Below, piece after piece: positions 27,184 to 37,800 of a stretch of DNA of 64,000 nt; positions within the stretch are counted from its first letter, which is position 1, and the number at the start of each line of letters is the position of its first letter. The position numbers and the translations under genes are program-made. The stretch is from Winogradskyella sp. PG-2 (lineage in GTDB: Bacteria; Bacteroidota; Bacteroidia; Flavobacteriales; Flavobacteriaceae). Location: assembly GCF_000828715.1 (NCBI RefSeq), contig NZ_AP014583.1, positions 1,424,001-1,488,000 of the forward strand, given 5' to 3'. Under the pieces are notes generated by a model. That model made no database searches and had not been told where the DNA came from. It saw only the letters and a list, made by a program, of their open reading frames with translations.

Positions 27184-29154
27184 ATGTCAGAAGAAGTAAA
27201 AGCACTCAATTTTATTGAGCATATTATAGAAGAAGATTTAGCCAACGGTTTATCAAAAGACAAGTTGCGCTTTCGTTTTCCACCAGAACCCAATGGGTAT
27301 TTACATATTGGCCACACTAAAGCTATAGGTATAAGTTTTGGTCTTGGCGAGAAGTATAACGCACCTGTTAATTTAAGATTCGACGATACCAATCCAGCAA
27401 AGGAAGAGCAAGAATACGTAGATGCGATAAAAAGAGATATTGAATGGTTGGGCTACAAATGGGAAAATGAACTGTATTCTTCAGATTATTTTCATAAACT
27501 ATACGATTGGGCTATTCAGATGATAAAAGACGGAAGAGCCTATATAGACAGCCAATCATCTGAGGCAATGGCAGATCAAAAAGGAACACCAGCTCAAGTT
27601 GGTACAAATAGCCCTTTTAGAAATAGAAGTATTGAAGAAAACTTAGATTTATTTCAACGCATGAAAGCCGGTGAGTTTAAAGCAGGTACTCATGTGCTTC
27701 GTGCTAAAATAGATATGGAAGATCCAAATATGCTAATGCGAGATCCGATAATGTATCGTATTCTCTATGCACATCACCATAGAACAGGTGATGATTGGTG
27801 TATTTACCCAATGTATGATTGGACACACGGAGAGAGTGACTACTTAGAACAAATTTCGCACTCATTATGTTCATTAGAGTTTAAACCTCACAGAAAGCTC
27901 TATAACTGGTTTAGAGAGCATGTTTATGAATATTCTAAAGAGGAGTTGCCGCTTCCACCAAAACAAAGAGAATTTGCACGTTTAAACCTTAGTTACACTA
28001 TTATGAGTAAGCGTAAATTATTGCGTTTGGTTGAGGGAGGAGTCGTATCTGGTTGGGATGATCCGCGTATGCCAACCATTTCAGGCTTAAGACGTCGAGG
28101 TTATACGCCAAATTCTATCCGTAATTTTATAGAAAAAGTTGGAGTTGCTAAGCGCGAAAACGTAATTGACGTATCGCTTCTTGAGTTTTGTGTTCGCGAA
28201 GATTTAAACAAAACAGTAAATAGGGTTATGGCTGTTTTAAATCCGGTAAAAGTAGTTGTTACTAATTATCTTGAAGACAAAGAAGAATGGTTAGAAGCTG
28301 AAAACAATCAAGAAGATGAATCAGCTGGTTATAGAAAAGTACCGTTTTCTAGAGAAATCTATATTGAAAAAGAAGATTTTAAAGAAGAAGCTGGAAACAA
28401 GTTTTTTAGATTAAAATTAGGAGGGGAAGTACGATTAAAGAACGCGTATATCATAAAGGCGAACTCCGTTGTAAAAGATGATAATGGTGAGGTTGTCGAA
28501 ATTCACTGTACATATGACGCCGACACCTCAAAAAGGGTAAAAGGCACCTTGCATTGGGTATCTATAAAACATGCTATTAAAGCAGAAATTAGAGAGTACG
28601 ATCGCTTGTTTATTCACGAAGCGCCAGATAGTGATAAGGATAAAGATTTTATGGAGTTTTTAAACCCGAATTCTTTAAATGTAAAAACAGGATATATAGA
28701 ACCCAGCCTTAAAGGGGTTGAAACAGGTGAACAGTTTCAGTTTCAGCGTTTAGGATATTTCAATGTGGATAATGACTCTAAATCTGATGCATTGGTGTTT
28801 AATAAAACAGTTGGTTTAAGAGATAGTTGGGCAAAGCAAAAACCAAAACAACAAGAGCGACCAGCAATAAGTATTATTCAGCAGTTCGGAAAGAAATATA
28901 CTAAGTTACCAGAAGATAAGCGAGTTAAAGTCAAAGCGGAGATTCAAGAGCTTGCTAATAAGGTGTCTTATGAAGAATTAGAACCATTATTTGGTACAGC
29001 TGTAAAAAAAGCAGGAACACGTATCGTCGTAATGATTACATTAAAAACATTACTTAAGAGTGGCTTGGAATGTAATCCTAGTATTAATGAATTTATTGAT
29101 AAAGCGTTAGAGGACAAAAACGAGCTTTTGGTTAGTGAAGCAAAAGCGCTATAG
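27184..29154 (+). CDS. glnS: Glutaminyl-tRNA synthetase with long C-terminal extension
   Basis: 656 residues, about 100 longer than E. coli GlnRS. The class I motifs are clear: PPEPNGYLHIGH near 37 and the KMSKS-equivalent YTIMSKRKLL near 275. The catalytic and anticodon-binding beta-barrel domains run to about residue 550. An additional helical region (about 560-656: FGKKYTKLPEDKRVKVKAEI, then EELEPLFGTAVKKAGTRI) is present. A YqeY-like tRNA-affinity domain is known on some GlnRS, and this may be a relative, but I cannot confirm it. Known role: charging tRNA-Gln with glutamine. Its presence beside gltX means indirect tRNA-Gln amidation is not needed. Confidence 0.95.
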   Translation: MSEEVKALNFIEHIIEEDLANGLSKDKLRFRFPPEPNGYLHIGHTKAIGISFGLGEKYNAPVNLRFDDTNPAKEEQEYVDAIKRDIEWLGYKWENELYSSDYFHKLYDWAIQMIKDGRAYIDSQSSEAMADQKGTPAQVGTNSPFRNRSIEENLDLFQRMKAGEFKAGTHVLRAKIDMEDPNMLMRDPIMYRILYAHHHRTGDDWCIYPMYDWTHGESDYLEQISHSLCSLEFKPHRKLYNWFREHVYEYSKEELPLPPKQREFARLNLSYTIMSKRKLLRLVEGGVVSGWDDPRMPTISGLRRRGYTPNSIRNFIEKVGVAKRENVIDVSLLEFCVREDLNKTVNRVMAVLNPVKVVVTNYLEDKEEWLEAENNQEDESAGYRKVPFSREIYIEKEDFKEEAGNKFFRLKLGGEVRLKNAYIIKANSVVKDDNGEVVEIHCTYDADTSKRVKGTLHWVSIKHAIKAEIREYDRLFIHEAPDSDKDKDFMEFLNPNSLNVKTGYIEPSLKGVETGEQFQFQRLGYFNVDNDSKSDALVFNKTVGLRDSWAKQKPKQQERPAISIIQQFGKKYTKLPEDKRVKVKAEIQELANKVSYEELEPLFGTAVKKAGTRIVVMITLKTLLKSGLECNPSINEFIDKALEDKNELLVSEAKAL

Positions 29155-29192
29155 TTTTTGTAAACTTTCCAAGATTTTTCGACTGAATAGAT

Positions 29193-29689
29193 ATGAAAAA
29201 TTTAGCTATTCTATTTACAGTGTTAATATCGTCATTCAGTTTTTCACAACAGATGAATAATAATAAATTACAAGAAATCTACACCTCAGTGAGTGATTCA
29301 ATCCAAGGAAATTCTGGAGCTTGGGAGTTACATATTAATGATATCCAAATTATTTCGCTCACGGATACTAAGCATAATAGGATGCGTATTATTTCTCCAA
29401 TAGCAGAATCAAAAGCTATTAGTTATTAAAAGCCGCTTTAGTTGCTAATTTTCATACAGCTTTAGATGTAAAATATGCGATTACAGATGCTGTTTTATGA
29501 TCTGTTTTTACACATCTTTTAAAAGAATTATCAGAAGATCAGGTTAGAGACGCTTTAAGCCAAGTGTATTATGCTAACATTAATTTTGGGAGTACGTTTG
29601 CAAGTACGTCTTTGACCTTTCCAGCTGCTAAAGCAAGTAAAGAACCACAAAAGAAAACGAAGCCAGTTTTTAAAAAGAAGAGGGTTTAA
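29193..29689 (+). pseudogene. Degraded secreted hypothetical protein
   Basis: The frame from ATG 29193 starts with a signal peptide (MKNLAILFTVLISSFSFSQQ) and stops at TAA 29427-29429. The protein clearly continues in another frame (LLKAALVANFHTALDVKYAI), reads into an in-frame TGA at 29498-29500, where a Trp codon would fit, and goes on as SVFTHLLKELSEDQVRDALS to a stop at 29687-29689 after a lysine-rich tail. Restoring one T in AGTTATTA (to AGTTTATTA) and reading TGA as Trp gives about 165 residues. Two independent lesions make a genuine pseudogene likely. The parent family is unknown to me. It lies downstream of glnS. Confidence 0.7.
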
Positions 29690-29739
29690 ACGCCATATTA
29701 TAATAATAAGCACTAACCTTAAAGAATTTCACTTAGAGG

Positions 29740-29747
29740 TATTTTTG
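29740..29747 (+). promoter_or_regulatory. TAnnTTTG -7 element
   Basis: TATTTTTG lies 39 bp before the DUF1761 gene and fits the Bacteroidota -7 consensus. Confidence 0.5.
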
Positions 29748-29786
29748 TACTTTTAAATCATACTAACTGTAAAAATCGTATAAATT

Positions 29787-30278
29787 ATGGAATTACCAAT
29801 CAACCCACTAGCTATAGTGGTAGCTGCAGTTGCAGCATTAGTTATTGGCGCAGTATGGTACAATCCAAAAATTGGTTTTGGAAATGTATGGATGCGCGAA
29901 TCTGGAATGACGGAAGAGAAAATGAAAGGTGGAAATATGGCTGTTATTTTCGGTTTAGCTTTGCTATTTTCTGCAATATTAAGTGTACTGTTAATGCAAT
30001 TCACAAACCACCAATGGGGAGCCTTGGGAATGATAGGCGGAGACCTTGAAAATGCAAAAGTATCTTTTGAGGCTTTTATGGCTGATTACGGAAATGCACA
30101 CCGTTCGTTTGAGCACGGAGCCTTACATGGCGGCATATTTGGAGTGTTTGGGGCTTTACCAATTATTGGTATAATTGCATTGTTTGAGCGCAAAAGTGCT
30201 AAGTATATCTTTATCAACTCAGGGTATTGGATTGTGACTATGGCTATTATGGGAGGAATTCTTTGTGTTTGGCACTAA
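29787..30278 (+). CDS. DUF1761 membrane protein
   Basis: 163 residues with four hydrophobic helices (about 8-24, 52-70, 112-130, 140-160). The N-terminal NPLAIVVAAVAALVIGAVWY and the NPKIGFGNVWMRESG loop are characteristic of DUF1761. The family is of unknown function and sits in the inner membrane. It has its own promoter-like element and ends at a bidirectional terminator. Confidence 0.88.
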   Translation: MELPINPLAIVVAAVAALVIGAVWYNPKIGFGNVWMRESGMTEEKMKGGNMAVIFGLALLFSAILSVLLMQFTNHQWGALGMIGGDLENAKVSFEAFMADYGNAHRSFEHGALHGGIFGVFGALPIIGIIALFERKSAKYIFINSGYWIVTMAIMGGILCVWH

Positions 30279-30297
30279 GATTAATTTAAATATAATA

Positions 30298-30333
30298 AAA
30301 AACCTCGAAGTTATTAGCTTCGAGGTTTTTATT
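30298..30333. terminator. Bidirectional terminator
   Basis: AAAAACCTCGAAG (30298-30310) pairs with CTTCGAGGTTTTT (30318-30330) around a 7-base loop; A/T tracts on both sides let it serve the DUF1761 gene and the convergent SPFH gene. Confidence 0.88.
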
Positions 30334-30350
30334 TAAGATAAAGAAGACGT

Positions 30351-31283
30351 CTATAAATCTCCGTCTTTCTTCTTTTTGGCATTTTTCATCGCTTCACCTA
30401 TTTGATTACTAGCGGTAAAACTCGCTACCATATCATTTAGCATCTGACTTCCTGCTTGAGGGGAATTAGGTAATAGAATTAAGTTACTATTAGTTTCTTG
30501 ACCTATAGATTGAAGCGTGTCATAGTGTTGCGTAACAACAATAAGCGCAGACGCTTCTTGTGAGTTAATCCCAACTTTATTTAAGACCTCAACAGATTCC
30601 TCTAAACCACGTGCAATTTCACGTCTTTGATCCGCAATACCTTGACCCTGTAGGCGTTTGCTTTCTGCTTCTGCTTTTGCCTTTTCTACAATTAAGATAC
30701 GAGCAGCATCACCCTCAAACTGTGCTGCGGTTTTTTCTCTATCCGCCGCATTAATTCTATTCATTGCCGCTTTTACTTGAGCATCAGGATCAATATCGGT
30801 TACTAATGTTTTTATGATATCATAACCATATTCCATCATGGCGTCATTCAGTTCAGATTTTACAGCTATTGCCACATCATCTTTACGGACAAAAACATCA
30901 TCTAATTTCATTTTAGGAACCTCAGCGCGAACAACATCAAAAACGTATGAAGTAATTTGATCGTGTGGATAGTCTAGTTTATAAAATGCATCATAAACTT
31001 TATCTTTAATAACTTTATATTGGACAGATACTTTAAGGCGCACAAACACATCGTCTAAGGTTTTGGTTTCAATAATAACATCTAATTGTTGAATCTTAAG
31101 GCTTAGTTTACCAGCGATTCGATCCACTAAGGGGATTTTGAAACGTAAACCCGATTGTCTGATGGCTTCAAATCTACCAAAGCGCTCTACAATTGCAGCG
31201 GTTTGTTGTTTTACAATAAAAATTGATGACACTAAAATGATTAATCCAAAAAATATAATTGGAATTAGAATAAATTGACCCAT
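30351..31283 (-). CDS. SPFH/Band 7 domain protein (paraslipin-like)
   Basis: 310 residues. One N-terminal transmembrane helix (about 5-25) is followed by an SPFH domain (about 28-190: FIVKQQTAAIVERFGRFEAI, LKIQQLDVIIETKT, DVVRAEVPKMKLDDVF). A coiled-coil/flotillin-type helical region follows (about 190-250, RINAADREKTAAQFEGDAAR and AEAESKRLQGQG). Known role of relatives: membrane-anchored oligomers that form microdomains and may regulate membrane proteases. No NfeD gene is adjacent, so a partner is not evident. Confidence 0.92.
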   Translation of the reverse strand: MGQFILIPIIFFGLIILVSSIFIVKQQTAAIVERFGRFEAIRQSGLRFKIPLVDRIAGKLSLKIQQLDVIIETKTLDDVFVRLKVSVQYKVIKDKVYDAFYKLDYPHDQITSYVFDVVRAEVPKMKLDDVFVRKDDVAIAVKSELNDAMMEYGYDIIKTLVTDIDPDAQVKAAMNRINAADREKTAAQFEGDAARILIVEKAKAEAESKRLQGQGIADQRREIARGLEESVEVLNKVGINSQEASALIVVTQHYDTLQSIGQETNSNLILLPNSPQAGSQMLNDMVASFTASNQIGEAMKNAKKKKDGDL

Positions 31284-31339
31284 AACAAGTTTTTTTAATG
31301 GTTAGTTACTACGAAATACTAAATGTAAATAATTTTACA

Positions 31340-31347
31340 TAGGTTTG
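31340..31347 (+). promoter_or_regulatory. TAnnTTTG -7 element
   Basis: TAGGTTTG lies 22 bp upstream of the PorT-like barrel gene and fits the -7 consensus. Confidence 0.55.
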
Positions 31348-31369
31348 CCTTAATCAGCTCTAAAATCGT

Positions 31370-32047
31370 ATGAAAAAAACAAAACACTTCTTATTAGTAG
31401 CTCTCTGCACTGCTTCTGTTACACTTAGTTACGCGCAACGGAAAAGTTATAGGATTCAAAACGGTATTGGTTTACAGGGTGGAATAACACAGTTCGATAT
31501 TTTGACGGACAATTTTGAAACCAAAGTAAATTCAGGTTTTATAGGTGGATTAACTGCCTCTGTAGATTTACCACACCGTTGGTTTAATGTGAGTTACAAC
31601 ATTCAGCTGTCTGAAAACAATATTGATATTAATGCCGCTACACCAGCAACTGGATTCGAAGAATATATTGAATACAAAATGTTTACCGCGAATATTTCAT
31701 TCCTATTTCACATCAAGCTAATTAGTAATAATCTAACCTTAGACGTTGGACCAATGCTACAATATAATAGTGAATTAGAGTTGAAAGATGAAGGTAAAGA
31801 AGGTTATTTAATAACGGGTTACGAAAACCTATTCACAGAAAATATCACCGACATATCTCAGTTTAATGCTAATGGTGCTGTTGGCTTATCAGCTGGGTTT
31901 CGAGGTTTTTTACTCAGAGCACAATATGTATATGGTTTTACAAATATCTTAGGAAAACTAAACGAACAAGATTTAAACACAGGAAGTAAGGGGAAATTTA
32001 AAGGGAACCAATCCTTAATAGCCCTCACAGCTATGCTAACGTTTTAA
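31370..32047 (+). CDS. PorT-like outer-membrane beta-barrel protein
   Basis: 225 residues with a signal peptide (MKKTKHFLLVALCTASVTLSYAQ). Alternating hydrophobic/polar strands with aromatic ends follow (FKGNQSLIALTAMLTF at the C-terminus, ending in phenylalanine as outer-membrane barrels do). An 8-10-strand barrel of the PorT/outer-membrane-beta-barrel type is likely. Role unknown; it is not necessarily the T9SS protein PorT itself. It is convergent with gltX. Confidence 0.72.
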   Translation: MKKTKHFLLVALCTASVTLSYAQRKSYRIQNGIGLQGGITQFDILTDNFETKVNSGFIGGLTASVDLPHRWFNVSYNIQLSENNIDINAATPATGFEEYIEYKMFTANISFLFHIKLISNNLTLDVGPMLQYNSELELKDEGKEGYLITGYENLFTENITDISQFNANGAVGLSAGFRGFLLRAQYVYGFTNILGKLNEQDLNTGSKGKFKGNQSLIALTAMLTF

Positions 32048-32094
32048 CCTTGATTATTTGTGTTACATTGAATTTATTTTAAGACCTCAAACAA

Positions 32095-33612
32095 TTAGTT
32101 TATACTTCCAGCTAAAGCGTTAATTCGCTTAACGGTTTCTGCTTTACCAATCAGATACATTATATCAAACACATCAGGCCCTTGTAAAGCACCAACTAGT
32201 GCTAAACGCAATGGCATCATTACTTTCCCAAAACCAATTTCATTGTCTGTAATCCAACCTTTTATATTTGTTTGAAGGTTTTCAACCGTAAAATCATCAG
32301 TTTTATTTACAAGTTCAATTACTTTGTTAAGAACACCAAAAGTACCTTCTTTTAAAGCTTTTTTAGATGCCTTTTCATCATAAGATGTTGGCGAAGTAAA
32401 AAAGAAGTGGCTTAAATCCCAGAAATCACCAACAAAAGTGGCGCGTTCCTTAATTAGACCAACAACCAATGCGATGTAATTAACATCAATTTCAGCTAAT
32501 TCAGATTGAGAGGTTTTAAACTGTTCGGCTAAATCTAAATCGAGTTGTTGTTGCATATAGTGGTGATTAAACCATTTAGTTTTATCAGGATCAAATCGTG
32601 CACCAGCTTTATTAACTCTAGCTAAATCAAAATCTGAAACGAGCTGATCTAAGTCAAATATTTCTTGTTCTGTGCCGGGATTCCAACCTAAAAACGCTAA
32701 GAAATTAATAACCGCTTCTGAGAAATAACCATCTTCTTTATAACCTCTAGATACCGTTCCGTCTGGTGCTGTATATTCTAATGGAAATACAGGAAAGCCT
32801 AGTTTATCACCATCTCGCTTGCTTAATTTTCCTTTTCCAGTTGGTTTTAAGATCAGTGGTAAATGCGCAAATTCAGGAGCATCCCAACCAAAAGCATTAT
32901 ATAACAATTGGTGCAAGGCTAAAGAGGGTAACCATTCTTCTCCACGAATGACGTGTGTAATTGCCATTAAGTGATCATCAACAATATTTGCTAAATGATA
33001 GGTTGGCATCCCATCACTTTTAAACAATATTTTGTCATCTAGTACATTGGTGTCTATTGAAATATCACCACGAATAATATCTTTTAAATGTAAAGTTTCA
33101 TCTTGTGGTGATTTAAAACGAATCACAAAATCGTCTCCAGATTCAATTCTAGCTTGTGTTTCGGCTTCGGTAAGAACTAAAGAATTTACTAAACGTCCTT
33201 TTTCACGATTGTGCCAATTATAGATAAAGGTCTTCCCTTCAGCTTCATGACCTTTTCTGTGCGCATCTAATTGCTCAGACGTATCGAATGCATAATAGGC
33301 TTTACCATTAGCAATAAGTTGATCAGCATATTGCCTATATAAGTGTTTGCGTTCGCTTTGTCTATATGGACCAAACTTCTCGTTTTTCCCTGGACCTTCG
33401 TTAAAAGGAATAGCACACCAATTTAAAGCTCTTACAATATAGTCTTCAGCCCCTTCAACATAACGGTTTTGGTCCGTGTCTTCAATTCTAAGAACAAAGT
33501 CACCGCCATGTTTTTTAGCAAACAAATAATTAAATAAAGCGGTTCTTACACCACCAATATGTAAAGGTCCTGTTGGACTTGGCGCAAAGCGCACGCGCAC
33601 GTTTTTAGACAT
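32095..33612 (-). CDS. gltX: Glutamyl-tRNA synthetase
   Basis: 505 residues. Class I signatures: RFAPSPTGPLHIGGVRTALF at the N-terminus and KLSKRDGDKLG (KMSKS loop) near 262. The Rossmann core and C-terminal helical anticodon-binding domain are of normal length. Known role: charging tRNA-Glu with glutamate in the cytoplasm. It is convergent with the barrel gene; the alkB gene on the same strand lies 60 bp upstream. Confidence 0.97.
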   Translation of the reverse strand: MSKNVRVRFAPSPTGPLHIGGVRTALFNYLFAKKHGGDFVLRIEDTDQNRYVEGAEDYIVRALNWCAIPFNEGPGKNEKFGPYRQSERKHLYRQYADQLIANGKAYYAFDTSEQLDAHRKGHEAEGKTFIYNWHNREKGRLVNSLVLTEAETQARIESGDDFVIRFKSPQDETLHLKDIIRGDISIDTNVLDDKILFKSDGMPTYHLANIVDDHLMAITHVIRGEEWLPSLALHQLLYNAFGWDAPEFAHLPLILKPTGKGKLSKRDGDKLGFPVFPLEYTAPDGTVSRGYKEDGYFSEAVINFLAFLGWNPGTEQEIFDLDQLVSDFDLARVNKAGARFDPDKTKWFNHHYMQQQLDLDLAEQFKTSQSELAEIDVNYIALVVGLIKERATFVGDFWDLSHFFFTSPTSYDEKASKKALKEGTFGVLNKVIELVNKTDDFTVENLQTNIKGWITDNEIGFGKVMMPLRLALVGALQGPDVFDIMYLIGKAETVKRINALAGSIN

Positions 33613-33672
33613 AATTGTAAATTAAAGCGCAAAGATAGTTTGATAAGATTTGAGAACAAAGAAAATGAAACC

Positions 33673-34716
33673 TTAAGATATAATCATTTCCTTAGGCACA
33701 CGCTTATTCATAATTCCAAACCATAAAGGCGGAATCATGGCCAAAACCATTGAGGTCGGATAACCATAAGGCATTTGAGGGCTTTCATCGTGGCAATCTA
33801 AAATCTGGTATTTTTTTGAAGATTTAAAATGGTGATCACTGTGTCGGGTTAATTCATACAATACAATCCTACCGATAACATGGTTAGAATTCCATGAGTG
33901 CATTTCTTTAACACGTTCGTAACGACCAGATTTTGTTGGTAAACGTAGTAACCCGTAATGTTCAATATAATTGACAGTTTCGAGAAGAACAAAACCAACA
34001 ATTCCTGCAAAAATAGCAAACAATAAAGCTGAGGTTCCAAACATCAAAAAAACACCAATTAAATAACAAAATTGAATGATTTTGTACCAAAACATGTCAT
34101 TTTTAACTGAAAAGAACGAATTTTTGCTGTTTTTCAATAATTTATTCTGAATCTTCCACGCACTTACATATTGACGAAATGTTGAGGTGAACCAAAAGGA
34201 ATAAACACTTTGGTTGTATCTGGCTGTAGCAGGATCTTCTGGAGTTGCCGCATGTAAATGATGTCCAAAATTATGTTCAATATAAAAGTGCATATAAAAT
34301 GAAGGTAGAAGTAATGCTTTACCTAGGAAACGTTCGTTTGTTGCCTGTCTATGACCAAGCTCGTGGGCGACATTAATACCGTTAACACCAAGAACAATTC
34401 CAATGGAAAAAATTAAACCTACAAATTCATAAGCGGCTAATACCTCATTCGACACTATAAATAATACATAAAAAACAAGCCCAAAAACTAAAGGTAAATT
34501 TAGGTAGAGTAACCAATCGAAAATATTGCGTTTCAATTTACTATCTGAGTCTTCAGGTTTTAAATTTTCTGTATCTACAGGAAAAATAAGCTCTAAAACC
34601 GGAATACAAACAAATGCGAAAATAGGTGTGGCCCATACCCAATAGCCTTTTAAGTATAATCCTAAAAATGCCATTATGGGAATTGAAAATGCAGCTAAGT
34701 ATTTGAGGTCTTTCAT
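33673..34716 (-). CDS. AlkB-type membrane di-iron monooxygenase
   Basis: 347 residues from the ATG at 34716 (MKDLKYLAAFSIPI); an ATG at 34728 lies inside a palindromic repeat and is unlikely. Five or six transmembrane helices carry the histidine boxes of the alkane hydroxylase/desaturase superfamily: HELGHRQ near 118, HNFGHHLHAATPEDPA near 150-165 and HSDHHFKSSKKYQ near 310. Together they bind two irons. Known role of closest relatives: terminal hydroxylation of medium- or long-chain alkanes. Rubredoxin is not adjacent, so the substrate could also be a fatty acid or hydrocarbon-like lipid. Confidence 0.85.
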   Translation of the reverse strand: MKDLKYLAAFSIPIMAFLGLYLKGYWVWATPIFAFVCIPVLELIFPVDTENLKPEDSDSKLKRNIFDWLLYLNLPLVFGLVFYVLFIVSNEVLAAYEFVGLIFSIGIVLGVNGINVAHELGHRQATNERFLGKALLLPSFYMHFYIEHNFGHHLHAATPEDPATARYNQSVYSFWFTSTFRQYVSAWKIQNKLLKNSKNSFFSVKNDMFWYKIIQFCYLIGVFLMFGTSALLFAIFAGIVGFVLLETVNYIEHYGLLRLPTKSGRYERVKEMHSWNSNHVIGRIVLYELTRHSDHHFKSSKKYQILDCHDESPQMPYGYPTSMVLAMIPPLWFGIMNKRVPKEMIIS

Positions 34717-34723
34717 ACTTTTT

Positions 34724-34747
34724 GTCATTCCTGCGAAGGCAGGAATC
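34724..34747. repeat. REP-like palindrome at alkB 5' end
   Basis: Arms ATTCCTGC (34727-34734) and GCAGGAAT (34739-34746) enclose the loop GAAG; the outer bases are GT at the left and C at the right. It resembles the widespread 'GTCATTCC...GGAATC' extragenic palindromes. Its left end overlaps a non-used ATG of alkB. Confidence 0.75.
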
Positions 34748-34878
34748 TATTTTAAGTTAAGAATATCATTGTTTTGAGTCCAATTTAACACTCAAAACCC
34801 CTAAATTAACAGAATCTTACCAAATTTAGCGAATTGGCTATTAAAATAAAATTGTAGATTAGTCAGTTAGAATAATAT

Positions 34879-37800
34879 ATGAGCAATTTCAAAACCATAA
34901 AAAACAAGCTAGAGCAGTTCATTAAAAGGTATTATACCAACGAACTACTTAAAGGAGCAATTCTATTTTTTGCTATTGGCTTGTTGTATCTTATAGTGAC
35001 GCTTTTTGTAGAATACATGCTTTGGCTAAATCCAACCGCGAGAACTATTCTATTTTGGACTTTTATTATTGTAGAGGTTGGACTATTCGTAAAGTTTATT
35101 GCAATTCCATTATTAAAACTCTTTAAATTAAGACAGGGCATAAATTTAAAAACAGCATCAAAACTCATTGGAAATCACTTTCCAGAGGTTAATGACAAGC
35201 TTTTAAACGTGCTTCAATTAAACCAAAGCCCAGCACAATCGGATTTACTAATAGCTAGTATAGAACAGAAATCTCAAGAGTTACAACCTGTTCCATTTAA
35301 ATCTGCCATAAACTTTAAATCTAACACCAAGTATTTAAAGTATGCGGCAATTCCGATTGCAATATTGTTATTATCTCTCTTAACAGGTAAGATTAATTGG
35401 TTTAGTGATAGTTATGAACGCGTCGTAAACTATCAAACGGCTTATGAGCCACCAGCACCATTTCAGTTTTTCGTTATTAACGAATCACTTCAAGCTATAG
35501 AGAACAAAGATTTTAAGTTAAAGGTGTCGACAGTAGGTGATGTGATTCCTGAGAATGCACAAATCAAATTCAATGGCCAGTCTTATTTTTTACAACAGTT
35601 AGTGCCTGGTGAATTTCAATACACATTCAATCTTCCAAAAGAAGCAGTAGAATTTAGTTTATCAGCTAATGATGTGGTTTCTAAGTCGTATGTTTTAGAA
35701 GTGGTTAATACACCAAACTTGGTGAATTTCGAAATGGTTTTAGATTACCCGTCTCACACCAAAAAAAGAGATGAAGTTTTAAAAAGTACGGGATCTGCTG
35801 TGATTCCTGAAGGCACGAAAGTGACCTGGAGAGTAAAAACAAAATCCACCACAGGAGTTCAGATTTATGCAGAAGACACGTTAAGTTTTAAGCGTAATGA
35901 AATAGATGATTTTGAGGCTTCAAAACACTTGTACAAAAACTACAATTATAGTATCACAACAAGCAATGATAAGCTAAAAGATTACGAAAACTTGGCTTAC
36001 AATATTAATGTTGTAATAGATGTTTACCCGGAGTTAAGCATTAAAGTTCAGAAAGACTCTATAGATCAGCAGAGCTTATATTTTTATGGACAAGCCAGTG
36101 ACGATTATGGCTTAAGTAAATTACAACTAGTGTATTATCCTTCTGAAGATGAAACCAAGAAAGTTGTTGAGCCTATAACAATTTCAAAATCTAATTTTAG
36201 CGAATTCGTAAGCGCCTTTCCAAATCAGTTAAATTTAGAAGAAGGCATAAGTTATCAATTGTATTTTGAGGTTTTTGACAATGATGTACTTCATAATTAT
36301 AAGCGCACCAAGAGCTCATTGTTTAGTTATAGAAAGCGCACTAAAGAAGAGGAAGAACAGAAACAACTCAATGAGCAAAACGAAACGATAAAGAATATTA
36401 GTAAAACCTTTGATAAACTCGAAGAACAAGACAAAAAGCTCGAAGAATTATCTAAAACTCAAAAGGAAAAGGAAAGTCTAAATTTTAACGACAAGAAAAA
36501 GTTTGAGGATTTCCTTAAGCGTCAGAAGAACCAAGAGCAGTTGATGAAAAATTTCAACAAAAAGCTTCAAGATAATTTAGAGGAGTTTCAAAAAGATGAA
36601 AAGAAAGATGACCAGTTTAAAGAAGATTTAAAAGAGCGGTTAAAAGAAAACGAAGAACAGCTTAAAACAGACGAGGAGCTTTTAAAAGAACTCGAGGAAT
36701 TAAAAGATAAGATTAACAAAGAAGAGTTTACGCAAAAACTCGAAGAACTTGCGAAACAAAACAAGAATAAAAAGCGCAGCATGAAACAGCTTTTGGAATT
36801 AACCAAGCGTTTCTATGTGATGAAGAAAGCTGAAAAAATTTCAAAGCAATTAGATGAATTGTCAGAAGAGCAAGAGAAGCAATCTGAAAAGGATAAAGAA
36901 AACACTAAAGAAGCTCAAGAGAAATTAAACAACGATTTTGAAAAGCTTCAAAAGGATTTGGACGATTTAAGGAGAGAAGATAAGTTGCTTCAGAAACCAA
37001 TGAATTTAGAGCGCGATAGATTTTTAGAAGATGAAATAAAATTTGACCAAAAAGAAGCAAAAGAAGCGTTAGAAAAGCAAGGACAAAGCGAAGAAGAACA
37101 GAAGGCACAAGAGGCTCAGGAGCAACAACAAAAAGCGAAGAAGAACCAAAAGAAAGCTGCTAAGAAGATGAAACAGATGAGTGAGATGATGAAGCAGAAT
37201 GCTGGTGGCGGTGGTGGAGGCGGAAACCAGATATCTGAAGATATTGACACACTTCGCCAGATACTGGAAAATTTATTACTCTATTCATTTAACCAAGAGT
37301 CACTTATGAACACATTTAACAAGTTAGATGTTAATAATAACAAGTATGGAAAATACATTATTGAGCAAAGCAATTTAAGAGAGCATTTTGAACATATCGA
37401 CGACAGTCTGTTTTCGTTATCATTAAGACAGCCCAAGATTTCTGAGAAGGTCAACTCTCAAATTACTGATGTCTATTTTAATTTAGATAAAGCACTTGGC
37501 CAACTTACAGAAAACAGATTGTATCAAGGAGTGTCATCACAACAGTACGCCATTACAGCAAGTAATGAATTAGCAAGTTTTCTTAGTGATGTATTGGATA
37601 ATATGGAAATGTCTATGAATCCGTCACCAGGCTCTGGTGGAGGTGGAGGAGAACAACTTCCAGATATTATTATGAGTCAAGAAGAGCTTAATAAGAAAAT
37701 GGAAGAAGGTGTAAAGAGGGGTGAAGAAGGTAAGGAAGGCAAGGGAGAAAAACCCGGATCTGAAGGTAAAGATGGAAAAGAAGGTGAAGGGGAGCAGCCT

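Noticed and set aside
34717..34728. Upstream start codon for the alkB-like gene
   Set aside because: The ATG belongs to a REP-like palindrome; the next in-frame ATG at 34716 starts the conserved sequence.
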